Notes under the pieces: generated by a model | What the model was told of the DNA's origin: nothing | The model's database searches: none | The model's input: the letters and a program-made list of their open reading frames with translations, nothing else | From: Mesorhizobium tianshanense | Lineage (GTDB): Bacteria; Pseudomonadota; Alphaproteobacteria; Rhizobiales; Rhizobiaceae | Direction: 5' to 3' | NCBI RefSeq assembly: GCF_007830515.1 | Contig: NZ_VLKT01000049.1 | Location: forward strand, 1 to 56,954 | DNA: 56,954 nt | Position numbers and translations under genes: made by a program | In this document: positions 50,149 to 56,954 of the stretch, in pieces | How positions within the stretch are numbered: the first letter of the stretch is position 1 | Layout of the letters: the number at the start of each line of letters is the position of its first letter

Positions 50149-52512
50149 TCAATCTCGCGTCTTGAGAACCGTGACAAGGTCGAGCTGGTTGATCCGCCGG
50201 CGTACGACGAGCGCGGAGAACAGTGCCGCGGCAATCACCATTGCGCTGGCAAGTACATAGGTGGAATGATCCACGATCAAACGAGTCCGCATCAACTCGC
50301 CGGCCATTTTTGTTTGCAATGTCCAGGCGAGGCCGTAGCCGATGGCCCATCCCGGCGGCTGCGCCAGCAACGTCAACACGGCCAGCTCGAGGAGCAGAAT
50401 TCGCAACACTTCTCCCCGGGTGAAGCCGAGGACACGCAGGCTGGCCAACTCGCGCGCGCGTTCGGAAAGCGAGATTCTTGCGCTGTTGTAGACGACACCG
50501 AAGGCGATAACGGCCGCGAGCCCAGTGTAAATGTTTGCCATCGTGGTCACCAACACCGCCAATGCATCACGGAAGTTCGCAAGCGATACGCGTTGCAGGG
50601 CCACGCCACTGACCGTCGGCATGCTCTTAATAGCGTCGTAAAATCGGTCACGCTCGTTCGCATCGAGGCTTACGCTCACGCTGTTGACGGCCGGCGCTTC
50701 CCGCATCAAGCGGGCCAGGGCATCGAAATGCATCATTCCCTGAATGCCAAAATAATCCTCGACCAACGCGGTCACGGGAAGAGAGACGGTCCGTCGCTGC
50801 CCTTCCAGCAAATCGATTTCGACGAAATCGCCGACCTGTGTCCCGAGAATCTGCGCGAGCCAGCTTGAAATCGCCAAGCCAGTCTCGGGAAGCACGACGG
50901 GATGCAGGTCAGTGTCGATGATCCTGTTGAGGTCGGCATCGCACGGTCTTCCGCTGATCATGATCCGACGCTCGATTTTTCCATTCCGTATGCGGACGGG
51001 AACCTCCCGAAAGGGCTCCGCCGCAAGAATACCGGGCAGCCGCGCAATTTGATTGACGGCGTTCAGCGGGCGCCGTTCGACAAAGCTGACAGTGGCATCC
51101 TGGCGGTCGGACATGAAATAAGTCACATCGATCAACGCCTCCATCGTGCCGTTGAGGAAAAGCGAGGCGATCAGGATTCCCGTCGCCAGCGACATGCCCG
51201 CTATCGTAAACATAGCCCTGATCGGATGGCCGCTGATGTTGCGCACCATCATCACAGCCGGTTGTGAAAGGACATTACGGATAGCAAAGGACGCGGGCAG
51301 GAGACGGCGGAAGCGAGGCGGGGCGGGCGGCTGCATCGCAACTGCGGGCGGCAACCTCACGATATCGCGCAACGCACGCACCGCGCCGACGATCGCAGCA
51401 CCAAGGCTCAGCGCCGCAGCCGCGACGTAGACATCCGGGCTCTGGACAAAAACGAGGAATGGGAACCGATAAAAGTCGCCATACAACTCTGTTACGAAAG
51501 TGCCCAGCCACGTTCCAGCCGCACTGCCGATGACGACGCCGATCATGACAATCACGATGATGAATTTGATGTAATGCCAGGCGATGGCGGCGTTCCGATA
51601 GCCAAGCGCCTTCAGCAGACCGATCTGTTCGCGTTCGAGCGCGACGATCCGGCTAAGCGTCACGTTGATCAGGAATGCTGCCACCAAAAGAAAGATCGGC
51701 GGCAGCGTGCGGCTCATATTCCTGAGCATGTCGAGCCCGTGGTCCAGAAAGGCGTGTGAGGTCTGATCCTTCCGGCCATATGCTGCCTGTCCGCCGTAGC
51801 GGTCGAGCAACGCGTCGAGGCGCGTGATGACCTCGCCTTCCGAGGCATCCCGCATTAGCTTGAGAGTGACCGAGGAAAATGCGCCGTCCAGGTCGTAGAC
51901 GGCGGCGAGAGCCTTTTCAGACATCCAGACGATGGCAAAGCGACGCTCGTCCGGCATGCGGTCGCCCGGCCCTATGGCATAGATGAATTCCGGCGATAGC
52001 GCGATCCCCACGACGACGAGGTCGCGCTTGCGGCCGTTGAGAATGGCAGCGAAGTGGGATCCCAACGTGAATGCATGTGTCTTGGCAAAGCCCTCGGTGA
52101 CGACAACCTCATCGCCTCGCCCAGGCTCGGGCATCCGGCCTAACCGTATGTACAGCCGATTAAGCGAGGGCTGACCGTCCTCAGGCAACGAAATGAATTG
52201 TCCCGTTGCAGGCTCGCGAAACTGAGGAATATCGAGCAGGGCCAATTTGGCAATGCGCCCTTGCACGGCAGTAATCCCGGGGATTTCCGCAATTTGAGTG
52301 AGCAGTGTCTTCGGCGCACGCCTGACCAACGCAAAGACATCGGCGAATTGGTGCCTCTCGTAATAGGCAATTCGGGTTTCCTCCAGAGACCGCAAGGAGC
52401 CGACAGCAAGAACCACCGTGGACACTCCGCCGGCAATGACGAGAGCGATCGCAAGCGCTTGGGCCCACAGCCGCACAAGATCACGAAAGAGCTTGATATC
52501 CAGGGTGCGCAT
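50149..52512 (-). CDS. MacB/FtsX-type ABC permease with two FtsX domains
   Basis: 787 residues from ATG 52512. N-terminal helix (LAIALVIAGGVSTVVLAV), periplasmic domain, first FtsX block at about 280-430 (LVAAFLINVTLSRIVALEREQIGLLKALG), second periplasmic domain, and second FtsX block at about 650-780 (IAFGVVYNSARISLSERARELASLRVLGFT). Works with the ATPase and adaptor as a tripartite exporter of lipids, peptides or drugs. The duplicated-FtsX plan resembles DevC- or lipoprotein-type pumps. Confidence 0.9.
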   Translation of the reverse strand: MRTLDIKLFRDLVRLWAQALAIALVIAGGVSTVVLAVGSLRSLEETRIAYYERHQFADVFALVRRAPKTLLTQIAEIPGITAVQGRIAKLALLDIPQFREPATGQFISLPEDGQPSLNRLYIRLGRMPEPGRGDEVVVTEGFAKTHAFTLGSHFAAILNGRKRDLVVVGIALSPEFIYAIGPGDRMPDERRFAIVWMSEKALAAVYDLDGAFSSVTLKLMRDASEGEVITRLDALLDRYGGQAAYGRKDQTSHAFLDHGLDMLRNMSRTLPPIFLLVAAFLINVTLSRIVALEREQIGLLKALGYRNAAIAWHYIKFIIVIVMIGVVIGSAAGTWLGTFVTELYGDFYRFPFLVFVQSPDVYVAAAALSLGAAIVGAVRALRDIVRLPPAVAMQPPAPPRFRRLLPASFAIRNVLSQPAVMMVRNISGHPIRAMFTIAGMSLATGILIASLFLNGTMEALIDVTYFMSDRQDATVSFVERRPLNAVNQIARLPGILAAEPFREVPVRIRNGKIERRIMISGRPCDADLNRIIDTDLHPVVLPETGLAISSWLAQILGTQVGDFVEIDLLEGQRRTVSLPVTALVEDYFGIQGMMHFDALARLMREAPAVNSVSVSLDANERDRFYDAIKSMPTVSGVALQRVSLANFRDALAVLVTTMANIYTGLAAVIAFGVVYNSARISLSERARELASLRVLGFTRGEVLRILLLELAVLTLLAQPPGWAIGYGLAWTLQTKMAGELMRTRLIVDHSTYVLASAMVIAAALFSALVVRRRINQLDLVTVLKTRD

Positions 52513-52516
52513 CGGA

Positions 52517-53224
52517 TCACCAGACGAGCTCGGCGGCAGCCCGGCGCGCCTCGTTCTTGTGAATTCTCGAGATTTGACCGTCGGCGAAGAACAGCACGCG
52601 GTCGGCGACGTCCTGGATGCTGGCGTTATGCGTGATGATAAGTGTGGTGGTGCCAAGCTGCGCGTTGATGCCGAGCAGTGCCTCGATCACCCGAATGCCT
52701 GTCTTGGAATCGAGAGCGCCGGTCGGCTCGTCGCAGAGCAACACATCGGGACGCTTGGCGATGGCGCGGGCAATGGCCACGCGCTGCTGCTCGCCGCCGG
52801 AGAGCTGAGCCGGGAAGTGGTGCATCCTCGGCTCAAGTCCAACCAGCGCCAGCGCCTCGTCCGGGCGCATCGGGTGATCGGAGATCTCCGTAACCAGTGT
52901 AACGTTTTCATAGGCGGTCAGGCTGGGGATCAGATTGTAGAACTGGAACACGAAGCCGACATGCTGTCGTCGATAGGCGGTCAACCCCCGATCGTCGAGG
53001 TTGGTCAGCTCCTGATCCCTGAAGAACAGCTGACCGCTCGTGGCATGGTCGAGTCCGCCCATGATGTTGAGCAGCGTCGACTTGCCGCTGCCCGACGGGC
53101 CGAGCAGAACAACCATTTCTCCAGCGAATATTTTCAGGTCTAGCGCGCGCAGGGCAAGCACCTGCGTCTCACCCGAGGTGTAAGTTTTGGTCAGCGCTCT
53201 GGCGCTAAAGACGGGGTCCGCCAT
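52517..53224 (-). CDS. MacB/LolD-type ABC ATPase
   Basis: 235 residues from ATG 53224. Walker A GPSGSGKST (42-50), QFYNLIPSLTAYENV, signature LSGGEQQR, Walker B VLLCDEPTGALD and H-loop IITHNASI. Energises the FtsX-type permease four bases downstream. An upstream in-frame ATG at 53242 has no better ribosome site. Confidence 0.9.
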   Translation of the reverse strand: MADPVFSARALTKTYTSGETQVLALRALDLKIFAGEMVVLLGPSGSGKSTLLNIMGGLDHATSGQLFFRDQELTNLDDRGLTAYRRQHVGFVFQFYNLIPSLTAYENVTLVTEISDHPMRPDEALALVGLEPRMHHFPAQLSGGEQQRVAIARAIAKRPDVLLCDEPTGALDSKTGIRVIEALLGINAQLGTTTLIITHNASIQDVADRVLFFADGQISRIHKNEARRAAAELVW

Positions 53225-53355
53225 GACCTTTGGAGATCGCATATTCGAGCATTTGTCGCGCCGGCTCCAGGATAGATCCACGAAGGATCTGGGCTGGGAA
53301 AATGCGTCTTGGCCAGCTCAACCCTCGTATCTCTGCGCCACAGTCTTCCCTGTAG

Positions 53356-53586
53356 ATGAGAGCCACATTGACGCAAATCAAAACCAGGAGTCTGAAGGCC
53401 ATCACTCGTGCCGGAACCACGACAGACAAGTACTGGGAGCGGGCGATCAAGTCGCCCCGGGTCGGCTGGTTCGGAGCCGTTATTGATTTGCCTCAAAGGG
53501 ACCGGGCGCGTCTGCGCTACGATATCATCAATTGGCGTCCGGGCGCCTGCTCACTTGAACTGAGCTTATGGGATGAAGGCAGATGA
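53356..53586 (+). CDS. Possible 76-residue protein coupled to CBS-BON gene
   Basis: Frame from ATG 53356 whose TGA (53584-53586) overlaps the ATG of the CBS-BON gene by four bases. KYWERAIKSPRVGWFGAVID and RLRYDIINWRPGACSLELSLW are protein-like, with aromatic and basic residues. No strong ribosome site is visible. Family not recognised. If not real, the 358-bp interval 53225-53582 is empty. Confidence 0.4.
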   Translation: MRATLTQIKTRSLKAITRAGTTTDKYWERAIKSPRVGWFGAVIDLPQRDRARLRYDIINWRPGACSLELSLWDEGR

Positions 53587-54227
53587 AAGCGAAGGATGTA
53601 ATGACTGCAAAGGTTGTTACGGTGTCGCCTGACCACAGCGTAAGACACGCGGCACGGATCATGCTGGACCATCGCATCAGCGGCATGCCGGTCGTCGACG
53701 ACGGCGGCCGCGTGGTTGGAATTGTGAGCGAAGGTGACTTCCTGCGCAGGTCGGAACTCGGTGCCCCAGCGTTGTCGCCTGGTGAGGCGCGTGGCTATGT
53801 GAAGGGCCACGGCTGGAATGTGGCGGATTTGATGACTTCCGACGTCGTCGTAGCCGACGAGGAAACTCCGATCGAGCGAATTGCCGTGCTGATGCAGGAG
53901 CACGGCATCAAGCGCATACCGGTCTTGAGGGGACAGCGCCTGGTCGGCGTCGTCAGCCGTACCGATCTTTTGCGCGTCGTCGTTGCGGCAAAGTTCGACG
54001 ACGATACGGCAGCAGGTGACGATGCGATCCGGCGCAGCATTCTTACACGGCTGCGAGAGGAGGCAGGCGTCAAAGGCGACGCGTTAACTCTTACGGTCAG
54101 CGATGGTATGGTGCATATTTCGGGCACAGTCGGATCGCAGAGTGAACGGGATGCCGTGCGCGTGGTTGCCGAAGGCGTCAGAGGCGTTAAAGGTGTGTAC
54201 GACCACCTCTACCTGACCCATCCGTGA
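53583..54227 (+). CDS. CBS-CBS-BON domain protein
   Basis: 214 residues. First CBS domain about 1-60 (AKDVMTAKVVTVSPDHSVRHAARIMLDHRISGMPVVDD), second about 78-135 (VADLMTSDVVVADEETPIERIAVLMQEHGIKRIPVLRG), and BON domain about 145-212 (LTLTVSDGMVHISGTVGSQSERDAVRVVAEGV). CBS pairs bind adenine nucleotides, and BON binds lipids, so it may sense energy state at the membrane. Cytoplasmic (no signal). Four-base overlap with the small ORF and seven bp before the glycoamylase gene. Confidence 0.9.
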   Translation: MKAKDVMTAKVVTVSPDHSVRHAARIMLDHRISGMPVVDDGGRVVGIVSEGDFLRRSELGAPALSPGEARGYVKGHGWNVADLMTSDVVVADEETPIERIAVLMQEHGIKRIPVLRGQRLVGVVSRTDLLRVVVAAKFDDDTAAGDDAIRRSILTRLREEAGVKGDALTLTVSDGMVHISGTVGSQSERDAVRVVAEGVRGVKGVYDHLYLTHP

Positions 54228-54233
54228 ACAGCG

Positions 54234-55604
54234 GTGCGAGTGTATACAGAGATGCGATCGCATCCTTCCAAAACCCATCGCCTCGTGAACACCTCTGCCA
54301 TGGAAGACGATCTGGCGGTGCTGCAGCGGGAGACGTTCGACTACTTCATCCTTGAAGCGAACCCTGCCAACGGTCTCGTCCTGGACAAGACAGAGGCGAA
54401 TTCGCCCGCGAGCATCGCGGCCACCGGCCTTGCGCTGGCTTGCTATCCAGTGGGAGTCGAGCGCGGATTCATGACGCGAGCCGCGGCTGCGGAACGCACG
54501 TTGGCAACGCTGCGCTTCTTCTGGAACAGCCCGCAGGGCCCGGAGCCGGATGCCACGGGATATCGCGGCTTCTACTATCACTTCCTGGACATGCAGACCG
54601 GCCGGCGAGCCTGGCAATGCGAGCTGTCCACGATCGACAGCACGTTCCTGCTGGCGGGCGCGCTGGCTGCAGGGCAGTACTTCGATGCCGATACCGAGGG
54701 CGAAGCCGAGATCCGCAGCTTGGCGGAGGCGCTCTACCACCAGGTCGATTGGCGTTGGGCACAGGACCGGGGAGAAACCGTCACCCATGGCTGGACACCC
54801 GAGCATGGATTCCTGGAGTATCGCTGGGAAGGCTATGACGAAGCGCTCCTGCTCTACGTCCTGGGGCTCGGATCGCCGACACACCCCTTGCCCCGGAGCA
54901 GCTACACGGCCTGGTCCGCGACCTTCCGATGGGAGCACTGTTACGGCTACGACTACCTTTATGCGGGACCGCTGTTCATCCACCAGCTCTCGCACGTATG
55001 GATCGACTTCCGCGGCCTGCAGGACGCGTTCATGCGCGGCAAGGGAAGCGACTATTTCGAGAACAGCCGGCGAGCCACCCTTGTCCAGCAACGTTACGCC
55101 ATCGAGAACCCGCGCGGGTTTGAGGGTTATGGCGAACACTGCTGGGGCATAACCGCAAGCGATGGTCCCGGCCCTTCCACGCTCAAGTTGAAAGGCATCG
55201 AACGCCGGTTCCTCGCCTATGCGGCGCGTGGCGTTCCGTACGGTCCCGACGATGGCACGCTCGCGCCGTGGGCGGTCGCCGCATCCTTGCCGTTCGCTCC
55301 GGAAATCGTCCGGCCGACGATCAGCTTCTGCATTCACCAGGCCAAGCTCAAGGCCGCCAAGGCCTATGGTTTCAAGGCGGCCTTCAATCCCACCCATCCG
55401 GGAGCGCCCGACGCCGCCGTTGATTGGTGGGTTTCGCCCTGGCACTTCGGCCTGGACGAAGGCCCCATCGTCCTGATGATCGAGAACGATCGCAGCGGCC
55501 TCCTGTGGCGGCTGATGCGCTCGTGCCGGTACATCCGCAGCGGCCTGCAACGGGCGGGATTTGAAGGCGGCTGGCTGAGAAAATTCGATCGGCCAGCTGC
55601 TTGA
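54234..55604 (+). CDS. Glycoamylase-like (COG5368) protein, GH144/GH189-like
   Basis: 456 residues. ETFDYFILEANPANGLVLDK, ATGLALACYPVGVERGFMTR, GFYYHFLDMQTGRR, STIDSTFLLAGALAAG, GYDEALLLYVLGLGSPTHPL and YAGPLFIHQLSHVWIDFRG match the glycoamylase/(alpha/alpha)6-barrel family found free and in cyclic beta-1,2-glucan synthases. Members act on beta-1,2-glucans. No signal peptide is seen, which is unusual for secreted glucanases and suggests a cytoplasmic role. GTG start at 54234 is uncertain; ATG 54252 and 54300 (MEDDLAVL) are alternatives, none with a clear ribosome site. Confidence 0.8.
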   Translation: MRVYTEMRSHPSKTHRLVNTSAMEDDLAVLQRETFDYFILEANPANGLVLDKTEANSPASIAATGLALACYPVGVERGFMTRAAAAERTLATLRFFWNSPQGPEPDATGYRGFYYHFLDMQTGRRAWQCELSTIDSTFLLAGALAAGQYFDADTEGEAEIRSLAEALYHQVDWRWAQDRGETVTHGWTPEHGFLEYRWEGYDEALLLYVLGLGSPTHPLPRSSYTAWSATFRWEHCYGYDYLYAGPLFIHQLSHVWIDFRGLQDAFMRGKGSDYFENSRRATLVQQRYAIENPRGFEGYGEHCWGITASDGPGPSTLKLKGIERRFLAYAARGVPYGPDDGTLAPWAVAASLPFAPEIVRPTISFCIHQAKLKAAKAYGFKAAFNPTHPGAPDAAVDWWVSPWHFGLDEGPIVLMIENDRSGLLWRLMRSCRYIRSGLQRAGFEGGWLRKFDRPAA

Positions 55605-55798
55605 TCGGCTTACGGGGCGTCTGTGCTGCAAAGCCAATCATCTGTTGGCTCGTGAATTCAGGATGAGGTCGAAGCCACCCCGAAAAACCACCGTCCCTGC
55701 GGCCATTCCCGCCGACGCCTGGCATTTCTTGATCAAGGTCAAAGCGCCCACTGCCAGGATCCGGTGGTATCGATCCAGATAACCTTAACTGGGATGTC

Positions 55799-56191
55799 AT
55801 GGCTATTATGCCAGCAAGAGCGTGTGCAGTTGCGGCGCAGCCGAATGGGGCAGCGGCAGGGCACATGTTTCTCGCGGTAATACTCGTGGTGAGCCTGCTG
55901 GCGTCGGTGGTTCATGCCAGGGCCGAAGGGCCGGTCGTCATCGCCAATCACCTCGTCGCGGCTGGTGGCGGCTTCGCCAGTCTTTCGTCGGCAGTCTGGT
56001 ACGGGTCAACAAGCGGCGTATGTCAGAGCCACAGCCTTCCAACAGTCCCATGCAGGGGCGGCGGCGGCGGTGGGTGGAAAAGTCTGCAACACGCTCGCGG
56101 GATTGGTCACGACTGCCCAACTGCCCGCGCGAGTTACGGCCGTTCACTGTTTGCCCTTTGTGGTTACCCTGGTTTCGGCCAAAGAAGATGA
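55799..56191 (+). pseudogene. Frame-disrupted exported protein, N-terminal part
   Basis: Frame from 55799 encodes a credible signal peptide (MFLAVILVVSLLASVVHA, from ATG 55865) followed by EGPVVIANHLVAAGGGFAS, then turns into low-complexity sequence. The next frame (56100 onward) encodes a different conserved domain without a start. The two parts look like the halves of one or two genes joined by a frameshift or deletion. Confidence 0.45.
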
Positions 56192-56573
56192 AAACTATAA
56201 GGTCGCGCAGGGGTTAGGCGTGTATCTGGGAGTCTTGCCGGCGGCAATTGCACGCGGTCATCTTGAGAGTCACCCGGAGGCTACCATGCATGGCGGCGCC
56301 CCGCGCGGTGCGCATGAATATCACATCATCATTGCGGTCTTCGAGGCCGCGACGGGCGCGCGCATCGAGAACGCCAAAGTGACTGCAACCGTGTCGGGAT
56401 TGGGACATGTTGGGCAAAACAGCCTGAAACTTGAGCCGATGGCAATCGCCGGGACGGTGACCTATGGCGGCTTCGTCACGCTGCCCGGCAGTGACCGCTA
56501 TGATATCCTGGTGGACATCATTGGCCCCGGACGCCCCGCGCCTGCGCGAGTCAGGTTCACGTACCAACACTAG
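55914..56573 (+). CDS. Probable periplasmic small-domain protein, N-terminus disrupted
   Basis: 219 residues from ATG 55914. Only the last about 125 residues are protein-like: VYLGVLPAAIARGHLESHPE, MHGGAPRGAHEYHIIIAVFE and an all-beta rest ending RVRFTYQH, the pattern of a small exported beta-sandwich family with PEATMHGG...HEYH. The first 90 residues look like out-of-frame translation of another exported protein. No ribosome site. Function of the family unknown to me. Confidence 0.5.
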   Translation: MPGPKGRSSSPITSSRLVAASPVFRRQSGTGQQAAYVRATAFQQSHAGAAAAVGGKVCNTLAGLVTTAQLPARVTAVHCLPFVVTLVSAKEDENYKVAQGLGVYLGVLPAAIARGHLESHPEATMHGGAPRGAHEYHIIIAVFEAATGARIENAKVTATVSGLGHVGQNSLKLEPMAIAGTVTYGGFVTLPGSDRYDILVDIIGPGRPAPARVRFTYQH

Positions 56574-56954
56574 GTTGAGAACTCATACAATTGACTGCTT
56601 TTCATTGATATTCTTCGCCCTCAATGAGTCGCTGGAGGCCGAAGTGATGTCGAAGAGCTTATTTTGGTTGTCGGATGAGGCGTGGAGTGCGATGGAACCG
56701 CATCGTCCTCGCGGCAAAGCGGGGAAACCTCGGGTTGATGATCGCAGGGTGATTTCGGGCATCCTGCATGTTCTCAAGACCGGCTGCCGCTGGCGCGACG
56801 TGCCTGCAGCCTATGGTCCGCCAACCACAATCTACAATCGCTACAACAGGTGGTCGCAGCGCCGCATCTGGCAGCGTATCTTCGAGAAGATGGCGGCTGC
56901 CGGGCCCGTTCCGGATGAGCTTTCCATCGATAGCAGCCACGTCAAGGCGCATCG
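56574..56954 (+). mobile_element. IS5-family insertion sequence, partial (runs off window)
   Basis: The transposase gene at 56647 and about 70 bp upstream belong to an IS5-type element cut by the window edge. The outer end is placed near 56574 (TTGAGAACTCATAC) just past the preceding stop codon CAC-TAG; the exact terminal repeat cannot be confirmed because the other end is outside the window. Confidence 0.6.
56647..56954 (+). CDS. IS5 family transposase, N-terminal fragment
   Basis: About 102 residues from ATG 56647. SLFWLSDEAWSAMEPHRPRG, then RVISGILHVLKTGCRWRDVP and PPTTIYNRYNRWSQRRIWQR are the N-terminal DUF4096 signature of IS5-type transposases (IS427/IS1031 group), ending SIDSSHVKAH where the first catalytic Asp (ID-x-x-x-V-K-A-H) is found. 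GTG three bases earlier is an alternative start. Truncated by the window, so intactness is unknown. Confidence 0.9.
   Translation, partial: MSKSLFWLSDEAWSAMEPHRPRGKAGKPRVDDRRVISGILHVLKTGCRWRDVPAAYGPPTTIYNRYNRWSQRRIWQRIFEKMAAAGPVPDELSIDSSHVKAH

Overview
The window reads as a high-GC alphaproteobacterial chromosome, most likely Mesorhizobium or a close Hyphomicrobiales relative. The inference rests on an Irr-type iron control element in front of mbfA, several palindromic intergenic repeat types I associate with rhizobia, an hrcA/rph divergent pair, and the order rph-VOC-rdgB-hemW followed by rsmI-yraN. No replication genes, rRNA or CRISPR array are present. One tRNA gene (Leu, CAG) is seen.

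Layout. 1-243 is the end of an IS1380-family insertion sequence cut by the window edge. 383-5592 holds a Tat-exported PhoX phosphatase with a Pho box, a small membrane protein, a PAP2 phosphatase, a periplasmic beta-propeller protein and a divergent XRE regulator with a palindromic operator. 5601-7886 is a permuted NlpC/P60 hydrolase followed by a translationally coupled CYTH/CHAD pair (inorganic polyphosphate or triphosphate biology). 7942-11673 is a four-gene efflux operon (TetR regulator, lipoprotein-type HlyD adaptor, ABC ATPase, permease) resembling E. coli cecR-ybhGFSR. 11691-16863 has a GST, a threonine dehydratase-like enzyme, the Irr-controlled iron exporter MbfA, and a DUF1127-NIPSNAP-ABM gene row divergent from an ArsR regulator. 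16867-20037 holds DNA ligase D and a DUF892 stress protein. 20775-24858 contains a DCC thiol protein and a TAXI-type TRAP transporter in which a 133-bp palindromic repeat lies between the receptor and the permease. 25114-26723 is an ECF42-type sigma factor coupled to its DGPF/YCII partner.

26738-46092 is mostly core: GST, cysK, a LysE exporter, hrcA/rph, rdgB, hemW, rsmI, yraN, uppP, queG, mepA, glk, a lipid/multidrug ABC exporter, dapB and gpmA, often with 1-4 nt overlaps. A decayed EamA-transporter tail lies at 34507-34638, and a palindromic repeat lies inside the mepA reading frame.

46264 to the end looks accessory. It begins at tRNA-Leu, continues with a glycine-betaine-type binding protein, an L,D-transpeptidase, a lipoprotein, a MacAB-like export system, a CBS-BON protein, a glycoamylase-fold glucanase-like enzyme and a frame-disrupted exported protein, and ends in an IS5-family transposase cut by the window edge. 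No complete uncharacterised defence or biosynthetic system is evident. The best leads for something new are the ArsR/DUF1127/NIPSNAP/ABM cassette, the small-ORF/CBS-BON/glycoamylase unit, and the in-frame repeat in mepA.
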